A DNA stretch of 64,000 bases. It comes from JAIYCX01 sp964353175 (GTDB lineage: Bacteria; Bdellovibrionota_C; UBA2361; SZUA-149; DAOLCO01). The DNA lies in NCBI GenBank assembly GCA_964353175.1, contig CAYGUX010000001.1, positions 62,001-126,000 on the forward strand, read 5' to 3'. Both the position numbers and the translations under genes were made by a program. Of the stretch, positions 42,507 through 51,658 are shown in pieces. The stretch's first letter is position 1; each line of letters begins with the position of its first letter. The notes below the pieces were generated by a model. The model did no database searches, was not told the origin of the DNA, and worked only from the letters and a program-made list of their open reading frames with translations.

Positions 42507-42917
42507 ATGTTTAAAAAAAACACAGCGACAAAACTCGCCTTACTACCTACCAGCAAAACTCTAGGAGATAGAGGAGAGAATGAGGCTGCGAATTACTTGA
42601 TTAACAAAGGATACAAAGTACCTATTCGCAACTGGAAGATACCCTACGGTGAGATTGATTTAATCGCAATTAAACAGGAAAAGTTAATCTTTGTTGAAGT
42701 AAAAACACGCTTTGACTCCCCTATCGCTAGAAAACATTTATTCGACAACATCAGTCAAAGAAAAAGATACAAGCTCAGAACGTTAGCAAGTATCTTCACG
42801 GAGAAACACTGGAAAGGACAAAAAAGACCTGAATTTAGAATAGATGTAATTGGGGTGCTTTTTGATCGGGAGGGAGATTGTCTCAAAAAAATAATTCATC
42901 TGGAAGGAGCTGTTTGA
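42507..42917 (+). CDS. YraN/UPF0102 family endonuclease-like protein
   Basis: 136 aa with the UPF0102 layout: 'LGDRGENEAANYLINKGYKV' (about 19-38), then the PD-(D/E)xK-like core 'GEIDLIAIKQEKLIFVEVKTR' (about 48-68). The residues Glu/Asp and Glu-x-Lys of a Holliday-resolvase-type nuclease fold are present. The cellular role of the family is not settled. rnhB lies just upstream; the gene ends 19 bases before the convergent DUF4143 ATPase gene. Confidence 0.9.
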   Translation: MFKKNTATKLALLPTSKTLGDRGENEAANYLINKGYKVPIRNWKIPYGEIDLIAIKQEKLIFVEVKTRFDSPIARKHLFDNISQRKRYKLRTLASIFTEKHWKGQKRPEFRIDVIGVLFDREGDCLKKIIHLEGAV

Positions 42918-42935
42918 GCTTACCCTTCATCTTAA

Positions 42936-44108
42936 TCATAGGTCATAAATACTAGAATCATAAAACATCCTAAGGGCATCCAAGTAAAAGATGCAGTCGA
43001 TATCGTCTATTTTTTTCCTATTGGGATCTCTTGAGATACAAAATCTTTTAGACTTTGGTTGAATTTCAGCAAAACTTCGTAGATGCCTCAATTGATCTTT
43101 AGAAATAGAGTTAGTTGACTTAATCTCTATTGCGAGAAGAGGTCTTCCAGGCTTTTCAATTATCAGATCTATCTCCAATCCACCCTGCGTCTGATAATAA
43201 AAGAGAAGTTCATCTTTATTCCGATATGAAGCTAAACGATAAAATTCTTGTATTATGAAGTGTTCAAACGCTTGCCCGAAATAATAAGTTGATTCATTGA
43301 TCGGAATATCTAAAGTTCTACTAAGAGCATTTCTCACGCCATTATCAAACAGGTAAAATTTCTTACCTGACTTCTCTTGCTTTCTAACAGAAGAATGATA
43401 GGCAGGAAGATAAAAGCCTATCAACGTATCTTGCAAAATTTCAAAATACGATTGTATCGTTTGAGGCGCTGCTCCGACTTCTTTAGATATTTTGGAATAA
43501 TTTACTACCTGCCCTGACACTTGACTTGATACAGGGAGAAATCTCTGAAAAGGATCTAAGTTTCTAATAATCTGCTCTTGCAATATTTCTTCCTTCAGAT
43601 ATGTGAAAACATAGGTTCTCAAATAATTTTCCTTATCTTCGGACTCATTTAATTCAAAAATCTTAGGTAATGTTCCCCACCTTAAAGCCTTAAACAAATC
43701 AAACTGATCTCCAAGCTCTATTGTAGTAAACGGATAGAGATTGAGAACAAACGCTCTCCCAGCTAAAAGATTGGCTCCCCCTCTTTTCAATTTTCGTGCG
43801 CTTGATCCAGTTAGAATAAATTGGATGTCTTTATTGGTTTCTGAAAGATCATGAACGATATCTAGGAGTTTAGGGAGCTTTTGAACTTCGTCTATTACAA
43901 CAATTTTCGTGATGCCCTTAACGATTCTTTCCCCTAGACTATCTGGATTTATCGCAAGTTCCTGATGATCTCTATCTAAGAGAAGGTTAAGATACACACT
44001 GTTCTCACTAAGAATCTGGGTCTTTAAGTAAGTAGTTTTGCCCGTGCCTCTAGCTCCAAAGATAAAAAAACTGTGTGATTTAGGAGGCTTAATTAGTCTT
44101 GCAAGCAT
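42936..44108 (-). CDS. AAA_14 / DUF4143 ATP-binding protein
   Basis: 390 aa. The N-terminal AAA domain has Walker A 'FIFGARGTGKTTYLK' (about 15-29) and Walker B 'KIVVIDEVQKLP' (about 68-79). The arginine finger region 'ILTGSSARKLKRGGANLLAGRA' follows. A winged-helix and the DUF4143 region end with 'GGLEIDLIIEKPGRPLLAIEIKST' (about 330-353), which looks like a PD-(D/E)xK nuclease core. These proteins are widespread, often horizontally moved, and their function is unclear (toxin-like or mobile-associated roles have been suggested). It is a single gene, convergent with yraN. Confidence 0.88.
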   Translation of the reverse strand: MLARLIKPPKSHSFFIFGARGTGKTTYLKTQILSENSVYLNLLLDRDHQELAINPDSLGERIVKGITKIVVIDEVQKLPKLLDIVHDLSETNKDIQFILTGSSARKLKRGGANLLAGRAFVLNLYPFTTIELGDQFDLFKALRWGTLPKIFELNESEDKENYLRTYVFTYLKEEILQEQIIRNLDPFQRFLPVSSQVSGQVVNYSKISKEVGAAPQTIQSYFEILQDTLIGFYLPAYHSSVRKQEKSGKKFYLFDNGVRNALSRTLDIPINESTYYFGQAFEHFIIQEFYRLASYRNKDELLFYYQTQGGLEIDLIIEKPGRPLLAIEIKSTNSISKDQLRHLRSFAEIQPKSKRFCISRDPNRKKIDDIDCIFYLDALRMFYDSSIYDL

Positions 44109-44205
44109 GTTCTATATTTCGGTTTGAAATTTAAAGTACATTTATACCACATCGAGAGAAAGGGGCAATGGATTTCCTAAGGAAATTCTTAGATTAAATG
44201 CGCAT

Positions 44206-44244
44206 AGACATTGGGCACAGACACAGGGCATAGGCACAGGATGG
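44206..44244. repeat. three imperfect 13-base tandem units
   Basis: AGACATTGGGCAC, AGACACAGGGCAT and AGGCACAGGATGG lie in direct succession between the DUF4143 ATPase start and the end of the HTTM gene. The units share about 8 to 10 positions. No function is evident; it may be a small slippage product. Confidence 0.5.
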
Positions 44245-44271
44245 CTTTTTCAGGTTCGCTTTTTCCTTCCC

Positions 44272-45051
44272 TTATAACCCACTACAAAAATACAAGGCAG
44301 GGTAGCAGGCTAACCAAGCAAATACAAAACGATTTAAACCAAAAATGTAAAAATTCCCGATATGAAAAACAATTGCTGTCGCTACTACAAACAGACTAAC
44401 ACTTGGGTTAACAAGGGCAATAGGGAAACCTAATTCAAATAAAAACAGAGCCCAGGACAGAAATAGAGCGATACTATTATTTTCTTGGATTAGTTTAGAT
44501 AATTTGTCCTCCTTATATATGGTAGAAGCAATGAAACAACGTAAAGCTACGCCACTTCTCCAGTTCTGCCTGCGAACTTTTACTAGCCCTGCGATAAAAT
44601 ATGAGGAGCAGACTTGAATAGCTAAATACCACAGGACTGCCAAAGACAACTTATAAGACTCACTTGAGAGGCTTTGCACTGTTAAAGCTAAGAGAACTAA
44701 AATCGTCATATAGTCACTCCCGCCATTAAAGGTCCCGCGCCATCTTAGTCCAATCATAATCGTGGAGAACAAAAGTATCACGAGAATACAAACATTCGAG
44801 AAAAACAATAAACATGTTGCGAGAAGCAGTCTTAGAGCAAGTAAACACAAAAAATTTCTATAGCTCAGAAAAAAATCTAACATTCTCTGACTAAAGGTAG
44901 AGAATGTTTTGAACTCAATCCTAAGATCGTACCATGACCAGACCCCTTTATCGGCAAATGATTTTCTTATCTGAAATATTTCAATGGTTTGAAATATTAT
45001 AGCTATCGCTATTAGTCTCTGCACCCATTGAATAGCCTGATAAATATCCAC
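44272..45051 (-). CDS. HTTM-like multi-pass membrane protein
   Basis: 259 aa with about six hydrophobic helices. The segments 'RWRGTFNGGSDYMTILVLLAL' (about 104-124), 'QVCSSYFIAGLVKVRRQNWRSGVAL' (about 146-170) and the closing 'VATAIVFHIGNFYIFGLNRFVFAWLACYPALYF' follow the pattern of bacterial HTTM domain proteins, distant relatives of vitamin K-dependent gamma-carboxylase. Biochemical function is not known. The GTG start overlaps the stop of the previous gene by one base (TAGTG), so the two are coupled. Confidence 0.65.
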   Translation of the reverse strand: MDIYQAIQWVQRLIAIAIIFQTIEIFQIRKSFADKGVWSWYDLRIEFKTFSTFSQRMLDFFLSYRNFLCLLALRLLLATCLLFFSNVCILVILLFSTIMIGLRWRGTFNGGSDYMTILVLLALTVQSLSSESYKLSLAVLWYLAIQVCSSYFIAGLVKVRRQNWRSGVALRCFIASTIYKEDKLSKLIQENNSIALFLSWALFLFELGFPIALVNPSVSLFVVATAIVFHIGNFYIFGLNRFVFAWLACYPALYFCSGL

Positions 45052-45578
45052 TAGTTCTCCTCTTCATGTTCATGCACTAGGGAAATAAGTATATCTTGGC
45101 AGTCTTTAGAATTACCTTGCAACTCTAGGGTAAGTTTAAATTGGTAATATATTTTCCCAGCTGTGGTTGAAGGCAAGTGGGAACGCACTAAGTTGTTAGT
45201 TAAGCGATAAGACACTGATTGAACTAAATCATCCTTATCCTCTTCCGCTATATCCTCTTTATCACTTTCTAACTGCTGAAGTAAGGAGCTATAGGCATGA
45301 GATAAATTCCCTACTGGATTTACAAAGAGGCTCTTGCAATTGCGCTCTAACTTTTCAATTACTTGTTCCCATGGGCCAAAATTATCCCCATCTGTGCTAA
45401 CCCTAGAATAGAGAATAGGCATATAACATACATCCTCATAAAACTTCCATGAAGGAAACAAACAGCGAAATAGGTAAACTTTCCTAAACGAAATATAGAC
45501 TGGATTAAGAGATGATAAAAACGATAGAATAAGAAAATAAACTATAAAAACTACAACGATTGTATAGCTTGTTGTCAT
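45051..45578 (-). CDS. uncharacterised membrane-anchored partner of the HTTM protein
   Basis: 175 aa with one N-terminal membrane helix (about 5-24) followed by a soluble, probably extracytoplasmic domain beginning 'RCLFPSWKFYEDVCYMPILYSRV' and ending in an acidic tail. Proteins of this size commonly precede HTTM genes, and one-base overlap with the next gene supports joint function. It starts 3 bases after serC ends. I do not recognise a named family. Confidence 0.6.
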   Translation of the reverse strand: MTTSYTIVVVFIVYFLILSFLSSLNPVYISFRKVYLFRCLFPSWKFYEDVCYMPILYSRVSTDGDNFGPWEQVIEKLERNCKSLFVNPVGNLSHAYSSLLQQLESDKEDIAEEDKDDLVQSVSYRLTNNLVRSHLPSTTAGKIYYQFKLTLELQGNSKDCQDILISLVHEHEEEN

Positions 45579-45581
45579 TAG

Positions 45582-46661
45582 CTATGAATTGGCCCTATCA
45601 AATTCTTTTATCAAATCAGCTAGAACCTGAGCTTGAGCTAATGTAATTGCGTTATATAGACTCGCCCTTAAGCCTCCAACAGATCTATGACCGGCTAGGC
45701 CAATTACATTTTTAGATTCAGAGAATTTAATAAAGTTTTTTTCCTGTTCTTCAGTTTTAGTCTTAAAGGTTATATTCATTTTAGATCGAGCATCTTTTTC
45801 TGTATAGGCTGTAAATACTTCTGAGGCATCAATAGCATTATAGACTAGATCGGCTTTCATCGTATTTATTTTCTCTAAAGTACTAACCCCTCCTTGTGAT
45901 TCTATCCACTTTAACATTTCATGTACTGCGACGATCGCTGACACTGGCGGAGTGTTATGCAGTGAATTAGACTTAGAATAGGTTTCAAAACAAGAACTTT
46001 TACATAACTTTGCACTGAGGCCAGACTCTATTAGGTCTTTCCTTACAATAACGATAGTAACTCCTGCGGTTCCTAGATTTTTCTGAGCGCCCGAGTATAT
46101 TAACCCAAAATCATTGGGGTCAATCACCCTTGATAGGATATCTGAACTTGCGTCGCATACTAAAGGGACCTCGCCCGATTTTGGTATCTCAGTAATTTGT
46201 GTTCCAAAAATAGTGTTATTGCTAGTTAGGTGGACATAGGAATATTGACTATAATCTTGTGGTATTAGCGGAAGAGATTTAAAACTACTTGTTTCTGAGC
46301 TTGAGATTGCTACGGCTTCTCTATATTTCTTAGCTTGAGCCATGGCTTCCTTCGCCCAATGCCCACTTACAAAATATCCAGCAGGCTTTGTACTGCTTGT
46401 TTTGATATTCAATGGGACGCTTGAAAACATCTGCGTTGCCCCACCGGTCATAAACAAAACCTCATACTCAGCGCTAGCTCCGATCAATCTTAAAAGCCTA
46501 TCCTTACACTCATCAACTAAGCCCATAAAAACTTTAGTTCTATGTCCTAACTCAAATATCCCCACTCCATTGCCATTATAGTCCAACACTCCCGCTTGAA
46601 GGATGTTTAACACTTCTTCTGGTAGGGCCGATGGGCCTGCTGATAAATTGATTTTTCTCAT
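45582..46661 (-). CDS. serC: phosphoserine aminotransferase
   Basis: PLP enzyme making 3-phosphoserine for serine (and pyridoxal) synthesis. 359 aa, the normal length. Markers are 'INLSAGPSALPEEVLNILQAG' (about 4-24), 'LFMTGGATQMFSSVPLN' (about 69-85), the PLP lysine in 'LIYSGAQKNLGTAGVTIVIV' (about 187-206) and 'NMTF'-like 'MNITFKTK' near the C-terminus. It heads a unit with the two membrane-protein genes, whose link to serine synthesis is not apparent. Confidence 0.96.
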   Translation of the reverse strand: MRKINLSAGPSALPEEVLNILQAGVLDYNGNGVGIFELGHRTKVFMGLVDECKDRLLRLIGASAEYEVLFMTGGATQMFSSVPLNIKTSSTKPAGYFVSGHWAKEAMAQAKKYREAVAISSSETSSFKSLPLIPQDYSQYSYVHLTSNNTIFGTQITEIPKSGEVPLVCDASSDILSRVIDPNDFGLIYSGAQKNLGTAGVTIVIVRKDLIESGLSAKLCKSSCFETYSKSNSLHNTPPVSAIVAVHEMLKWIESQGGVSTLEKINTMKADLVYNAIDASEVFTAYTEKDARSKMNITFKTKTEEQEKNFIKFSESKNVIGLAGHRSVGGLRASLYNAITLAQAQVLADLIKEFDRANS

Positions 46662-46792
46662 TATTCTTAATTTTCTTAAATGTACTAACTATGATATTTT
46701 ATCTTTAGCCTTATTCCCCAATACGGGGTAATATAAAACGAATGGAGCATATCCTGTTTTATAGCTCACGTAAAAACTAAACTATCTATCTG

Positions 46793-47071
46793 ATGTCGCT
46801 TATGTCTGATCAATCCAACTCTGAGGATAAAAACAAAAGGGAAGTCGTAGTCGATCCGAATCTTGGAGATTGGAGCCCAGACTATTTCCCTGTGTCGGCG
46901 AAACCAATCTTTAGAAGAACTCTTTACTTAGTCCTCGCAGTTGCTTTTCTTTGCGGAGGTGTTGCTTACTGTTCACGAGAAGCGGCGGAAGATACATCTA
47001 GTGAGACAAGTCCCGACACTAAAGATAAAGCCACTACCATTTCCGACAATGACGATGCGGAATTGTTCTAG
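46793..47071 (+). CDS. small single-pass membrane protein of unknown function
   Basis: 92 aa (or 88 from the second Met): a charged N-terminus, a Pro/Tyr-containing stretch 'PNLGDWSPDYFPVSAKPIFR', one membrane helix (about 43-60, 'TLYLVLAVAFLCGGVAYC') and an acidic Ser/Thr/Asp-rich tail. Neither start has a visible Shine-Dalgarno. It lies divergent from serC and 146 bases before the polysaccharide-export operon. No family is recognised. Confidence 0.6.
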   Translation: MSLMSDQSNSEDKNKREVVVDPNLGDWSPDYFPVSAKPIFRRTLYLVLAVAFLCGGVAYCSREAAEDTSSETSPDTKDKATTISDNDDAELF

Positions 47072-47217
47072 TTTTACTATCTAGATTATTGCTTGAGCTG
47101 ATATTATATTGTCCTCTATATGAGTACTTTCAGAATTTGACTATTCGCCTTTTCTTGACTATTTAGCTACAGCATTAAGCAAGTGCTTAAAAACTCATAA
47201 ATAAAAAACTCCAACCT

Positions 47218-48570
47218 GTGTCAGACTCATTACCCGGCTCCATACAGATCAACAATCTCACGAAGACTTTTAAAAAGGGTGGGGGTAGCTCCACTTACTC
47301 AACTATCAAGTCTAAGATTTTATTCAAAGACAAAGGACTGGCTAAAAACAAAGAACAATCCAAGATACACACCGTCCTTGACGATATCAGTCTAAACATC
47401 ACTCCCGGCTCCTCCCTAGCCCTAATTGGCAGAAATGGATCTGGTAAATCAACCTTACTAAAACTAATTGCTGGAATCTATTCCCCTGATAAAGGCAAAG
47501 TAGAAGTCAAGGGTTCACTTAGCGCTTTAATTGAACTTGGTGCAGGCTTTCACCCTGACTTTACTGGTAGAGAGAATGTTTTCTTAGGCGGGGTAATGTT
47601 CGGCCTAAGTAAAAAACAAATCGCAGAGAAATTCGACGACATAGTAACTTACGCGGAACTTTGGGACGTCATCGATGAGCCTGTTAGAATATACTCCTCA
47701 GGAATGTATATGCGACTGGGTTTCAGCTTGGCCATTCACACAGACCCTGACATTCTTTTAGTTGATGAAGTACTTGCAGTTGGTGATGCGCATTTTATCT
47801 CTCGTTGCCATGACTCAATTAGTGAATTTAAAAGAAGAGGAAAGACACTGATCTTTGTCACACACGACCTATCCTCTGTCTCTAGATGGTGCGATCATGC
47901 TATCTGGTTAGACAAGGGAAAAATCAGACAGGAAGGAAGTCCTAGAAGCATCTCCGATGCCTACTTAAATGACATTGCAGACCAAGAGAACAAAGACTAT
48001 CAGAGAGCTTCAGATAACCCACACGATTTCAGAGGCGAGAAGGGTCGAGAAGGCACCAACTGGGGCGATGGAAACGTAGAAATATCTTCTGTAAAGCTAT
48101 TAAACGAAAAGAACGTCGAACAAAAAGTGTTTTTTGAGGATGAATCCCTTATTGTGCAATTTGATTTCAATATCAAAGGGGACATTAAAGAACTTGTATT
48201 TGGAATGGGAATAAGTCGGGCGGATGGCTTAGAAATCTTTGGTACAAACACCTCCTTTAACGATCAACTTCTGATTCAAGTAGAAGAAATTATAAAAAGT
48301 GGGCAAAAGTCTGGTTCTATTTCTCTAAGAATTGATCGGATTGGATTACTTGAAGACACTTACTACTTTGACCTTGCTTGCCACGCGCTTAATGGAGCAC
48401 CCTATGATTTCCATCACAGAATACACAAATTTCAAGTTAGGAACAGAACTCGCGCTGTAGGAGTTAGCTATCCCGAAGTCCAATGGAAATTTAATAGCGA
48501 CTCTAATTTAGAAAAACAAAAGGAAACATCCGTGGAGAGTAACAGCAATCTATCAAAGGTGAATAGCTAA
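47218..48570 (+). CDS. polysaccharide ABC exporter ATP-binding protein (Wzt-like)
   Basis: 450 aa. The ATPase domain has Walker A GRNGSGKST (71-79), signature 'YSSGMYMRLGFSLA' and Walker B 'ILLVDEVLAVGD', all in the O-antigen/teichoic-acid exporter style ('PVRIYSSGMYMRLGFS'). Residues about 285-425 form a separate beta-rich domain like Wzt-C, which recognises the modified end of the finished polysaccharide. The start is GTG; a long insertion-rich N-terminus (about 18-50) precedes the usual domain start. The permease gene overlaps its stop codon by one base (TAATG). Confidence 0.92.
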   Translation: MSDSLPGSIQINNLTKTFKKGGGSSTYSTIKSKILFKDKGLAKNKEQSKIHTVLDDISLNITPGSSLALIGRNGSGKSTLLKLIAGIYSPDKGKVEVKGSLSALIELGAGFHPDFTGRENVFLGGVMFGLSKKQIAEKFDDIVTYAELWDVIDEPVRIYSSGMYMRLGFSLAIHTDPDILLVDEVLAVGDAHFISRCHDSISEFKRRGKTLIFVTHDLSSVSRWCDHAIWLDKGKIRQEGSPRSISDAYLNDIADQENKDYQRASDNPHDFRGEKGREGTNWGDGNVEISSVKLLNEKNVEQKVFFEDESLIVQFDFNIKGDIKELVFGMGISRADGLEIFGTNTSFNDQLLIQVEEIIKSGQKSGSISLRIDRIGLLEDTYYFDLACHALNGAPYDFHHRIHKFQVRNRTRAVGVSYPEVQWKFNSDSNLEKQKETSVESNSNLSKVNS

Positions 48571-49349
48571 TGTTACGAGTCTTAAAGGAACTTTGGAGAT
48601 TTAGATTACTTATCTCCTCCCTAACTAATCGACACCTTGCTTCCCGATATCGAGGATCTTTTCTTGGCTTCCTTTGGTCCTTCCTTAACCCCCTACTCCT
48701 AATAGGGATATACGCTCTAGTATTTAAATATTATATCCGTTTTCAAGAAGTAGAACATTACACAGCTTTTATGATGGCTGGGCTTCTACCATGGATATGG
48801 TTCTCTAGCGGAATCTTAGAAGCCACTGCTTCGATTAGCTCTGGGGGAAGTTTAATAACAAAGGCTATATTCTCACCACAAGTACTACCACTTGTTTCTG
48901 TATTAACTAACCTTTGTCACTTCCTACTTGCTCTACCCTTACTTTTTGGCTTATTGTTTGTCTACTCTATCCCAGTAGGCCCTGCGATTTTATTTCTACC
49001 GATACTTATTCTACTTCAACTTATATTTATGACAGGTCTTTCCCTAATCCTATCTTCTCTAAATGTTTACTACAGAGATATTCAACATATTTTGGGAAAT
49101 ATCTTTACCTTTCTATTTTTTCTATGCCCAATTATATACCCTGCTTCTAATGTGCCTGAAAAATTCAGATTCACTCTTACCCTAAACCCTATCTCTCTTC
49201 TCATCATGAACTATCAAAGAGTTCTACTAGAACGCACTAGACCGCCATTTATGGACTTAGGAATTCTTTTAGTAGTTGGACTAATATTTTTTGCAGTCGG
49301 TTGCTGGATATTTAATCGAAATAGAGACCATTTTGCGGAGTCTATATAG
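48570..49349 (+). CDS. polysaccharide ABC exporter permease (Wzm-like)
   Basis: 259 aa with six membrane helices. It begins 'LWRFRLLISSLTNRHLASRYRGSFLGFLWSFLNPLLL', the typical opening of ABC-2 type O-antigen and teichoic acid exporters, and ends 'FNRNRDHFAESI'. With the upstream ATPase it forms the channel that moves lipid-linked polysaccharide out of the cytoplasm. Translation is coupled to the ATPase gene through a TAATG overlap, and the following glycosyltransferase begins 3 bases after its stop. Confidence 0.94.
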   Translation: MLRVLKELWRFRLLISSLTNRHLASRYRGSFLGFLWSFLNPLLLIGIYALVFKYYIRFQEVEHYTAFMMAGLLPWIWFSSGILEATASISSGGSLITKAIFSPQVLPLVSVLTNLCHFLLALPLLFGLLFVYSIPVGPAILFLPILILLQLIFMTGLSLILSSLNVYYRDIQHILGNIFTFLFFLCPIIYPASNVPEKFRFTLTLNPISLLIMNYQRVLLERTRPPFMDLGILLVVGLIFFAVGCWIFNRNRDHFAESI

Positions 49350-49351
49350 TT

Positions 49352-50440
49352 ATGGGGCAAATAATAGATCAGTTCGTTCACACCCTACAATATGGAGATG
49401 CTATATCTGGAGAGGCTCTAAGCATAAAGAGAGTCCTAAATGATTTAGGTTATGACTCAGAGATTGTTTCACTAAATACTCATGAAAAATACAAAGGTCA
49501 AAATATTCACTTAAGGGAATTTAATCAAGGAAGAGCAAACAATTGCGCCATGGCAATCAATCATTACTCAATAGCCTCTCCTCTAAACGATACATTTAGA
49601 AGCCTCACAAAAGCTAAGAAGGCTTTAATCTACCACAACATAACTCCACCTTCATGGTTTAGCTCCTATAATCACCGAGTAACTGAAGACTTGAAAAAGG
49701 GGAGAGCAGATCTCGCGCAATTATCAGAAATCACTGATTTGGCTATCGCAGACTCCAGTTTCAATAGACAAGAATTAGTAGAGCTTGGTTTCAAAAACCC
49801 CCACGTACTTCCCCTACCACTAGATCCGATTAGATGGTCAGGGCCTGCGAATTCTGGAATTGCCAACATACTCTCTTCACATGGAGGTCCAAATATCCTT
49901 CACGTAGGTCGCCTTGCTCCTAATAAATGTATCGAAGATATTATCAAAGGTTTCTACTTCTTTCACCATAAATTTTCTCCTAAAAGCAGGCTTTGGCTCA
50001 TTGGAAGCGACACCGATACTGAGCTTTATTCTTTTGAGCTAAGAAGGATCGTTTCAGACTTACGCCTTAAAAATGCTGTAACATTTGCTGGTAGCGTATC
50101 AGATGATGAGCTCAAGGCATTTTACGAAAACTCGGATCTATATCTCTGTATGAGTGAACATGAAGGCTTCTGCGTACCTGCAATTGAAGCTTTGCATTTT
50201 GAAGTACCTCTAATTTTCTTTAAAAGTTCCGCACTCCCCGAGACTCTTGGTGAAGGAGCATTGGGAATAGACGACAAGAACCCACTAAAGATTGCTTGCT
50301 TAATGAATGAGCTGCTCGCTAACAAAGCAGTACAAAGCGAACTAATAATTAAATCAAAAGTAGAACTAAGTCGCTTTAGCATCAAAACCTTCAAGAAGGA
50401 TCTTAGCGCGCTAATCTCTAAGGCAGTGGCCATAAGTTAA
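49352..50440 (+). CDS. family 4 glycosyltransferase
   Basis: 362 aa GT-B enzyme. The N-terminal part resembles GT4 members ('DAISGEALSIKRVLNDLGYDS'). The C-terminal donor domain has 'NILHVGRLAPNKCIEDIIKGF' (about 182-202) and the EX7E motif region in 'SEHEGFCVPAIEALHFEVPL' (about 267-286). It acts in the cytoplasm on the polysaccharide exported by the adjacent ABC transporter. Sugar specificity cannot be told. The stop overlaps the next gene's ATG by one base. Confidence 0.9.
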   Translation: MGQIIDQFVHTLQYGDAISGEALSIKRVLNDLGYDSEIVSLNTHEKYKGQNIHLREFNQGRANNCAMAINHYSIASPLNDTFRSLTKAKKALIYHNITPPSWFSSYNHRVTEDLKKGRADLAQLSEITDLAIADSSFNRQELVELGFKNPHVLPLPLDPIRWSGPANSGIANILSSHGGPNILHVGRLAPNKCIEDIIKGFYFFHHKFSPKSRLWLIGSDTDTELYSFELRRIVSDLRLKNAVTFAGSVSDDELKAFYENSDLYLCMSEHEGFCVPAIEALHFEVPLIFFKSSALPETLGEGALGIDDKNPLKIACLMNELLANKAVQSELIIKSKVELSRFSIKTFKKDLSALISKAVAIS

Positions 50441-51633
50441 TGAAACGTGCCCGCCCACTCATAACCCTGGACACTCGTGGGCTAGAACCAGGATTTAAGG
50501 CTCATTTTGGCCGTGGAACTGGCAGGTATGTTGAATGCCTAACTAAAGAACTAAAACAAATTGACCCTAAGGATATTGAGCTTCGTTACCTCGGGACCAA
50601 GGACTTAAAAAGGAGTCAACTTCAAGAAAATGTACTGTCAATCTCTCCGATTGGAAAAACGACACTTGACTGCCAATACTTTTTCCCTAAGAACATAAAG
50701 GAAATAAATCCAGACTTTATGCACTTCTTTTCACATGGCGATGCACCGGCCTTCCCTAAGACCAAACAAATTGTATCCATCCTAGATTTGATACCCTTAA
50801 AATTCCCTGAGATGTACAAAGACTCTAGTGGAGGCTTGCGATTTAGATTTGCGAGATTTCTAGAAAACAGAGCGGCGCTTTCAGCCTCTGGCATAATTGC
50901 AATTAGCGAAGCTACCAAGAGAGACATTGTCTCAATCCTAGGTATCGATGCGAGTCGCATTATAGTTACTCCTCTTGGCATTGATCAAAAGTTCTTCATA
51001 CAGGCAATTAATCCAGAAGATCGCCTAAATCTTAGGCAAAAAGCGAGAGAGGGCCAAGGATTTCATGACAATGAAAAGGTGCTTCTTTACATCGGGGGGA
51101 TTGATCCAAGGAAAAATATGAAATTTTTACTTGAAGTCCTAAAAGAAGCTAGATCAACAGAGAATGGTAAGAACCTAAAGCTAGCACTAGCTGGCCCAAT
51201 TAAAAAAGACAAACACTATCCCGAATTTCAAAAGCTAGTAAGTCAATTGGAACTAGATGATCATATCCAAATTCTAGGTTTCCTTCCTGATAGCGACTTA
51301 CTATCGCTTATGTTAGCCTCTGATATATTCGTGTTCCCTAGTCTTTATGAGGGTTTTGGTCTCCCTGTCTTAGAAGCCCTCTCCCTAGGACTACCTGTAG
51401 TGGCTGGCAACAACTCATCGATCCCTGAGGTTATGGGAAATCATGGATTTATGTTAAAAGACCTAGATAGACAGGCTTGGGTAAAAACCATCTTGGATCT
51501 ATCCTTCCATCAAGCAGAGCCAGAAACACTCTACAGACTCCAAGATGAAAGGATCGCCCATGCACAAAAGTTCAGTTGGAGAAAAACCGCAGAATTAACT
51601 CTGGAAGCCTACAAATTATTTAGTTTACATTAG
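50440..51633 (+). CDS. family 4 glycosyltransferase
   Basis: 397 aa GT-B enzyme with 'AHFGRGTGRYVECLTKEL' near the N-terminus, 'LYIGGIDPRKNMKFLLEVLKEA' (about 217-238) and the EX7E region 'SLYEGFGLPVLEALSLGLPV' (about 303-322). The pattern is that of mannosyl- or rhamnosyltransferases of the WbaZ/WcaI type. Start and stop are tightly packed with the preceding glycosyltransferase (TAATG overlap), and the GT39-like gene begins 25 bases later. Confidence 0.92.
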   Translation: MKRARPLITLDTRGLEPGFKAHFGRGTGRYVECLTKELKQIDPKDIELRYLGTKDLKRSQLQENVLSISPIGKTTLDCQYFFPKNIKEINPDFMHFFSHGDAPAFPKTKQIVSILDLIPLKFPEMYKDSSGGLRFRFARFLENRAALSASGIIAISEATKRDIVSILGIDASRIIVTPLGIDQKFFIQAINPEDRLNLRQKAREGQGFHDNEKVLLYIGGIDPRKNMKFLLEVLKEARSTENGKNLKLALAGPIKKDKHYPEFQKLVSQLELDDHIQILGFLPDSDLLSLMLASDIFVFPSLYEGFGLPVLEALSLGLPVVAGNNSSIPEVMGNHGFMLKDLDRQAWVKTILDLSFHQAEPETLYRLQDERIAHAQKFSWRKTAELTLEAYKLFSLH

Positions 51634-51658
51634 AATCGATTCATTAAACTACCTCACG

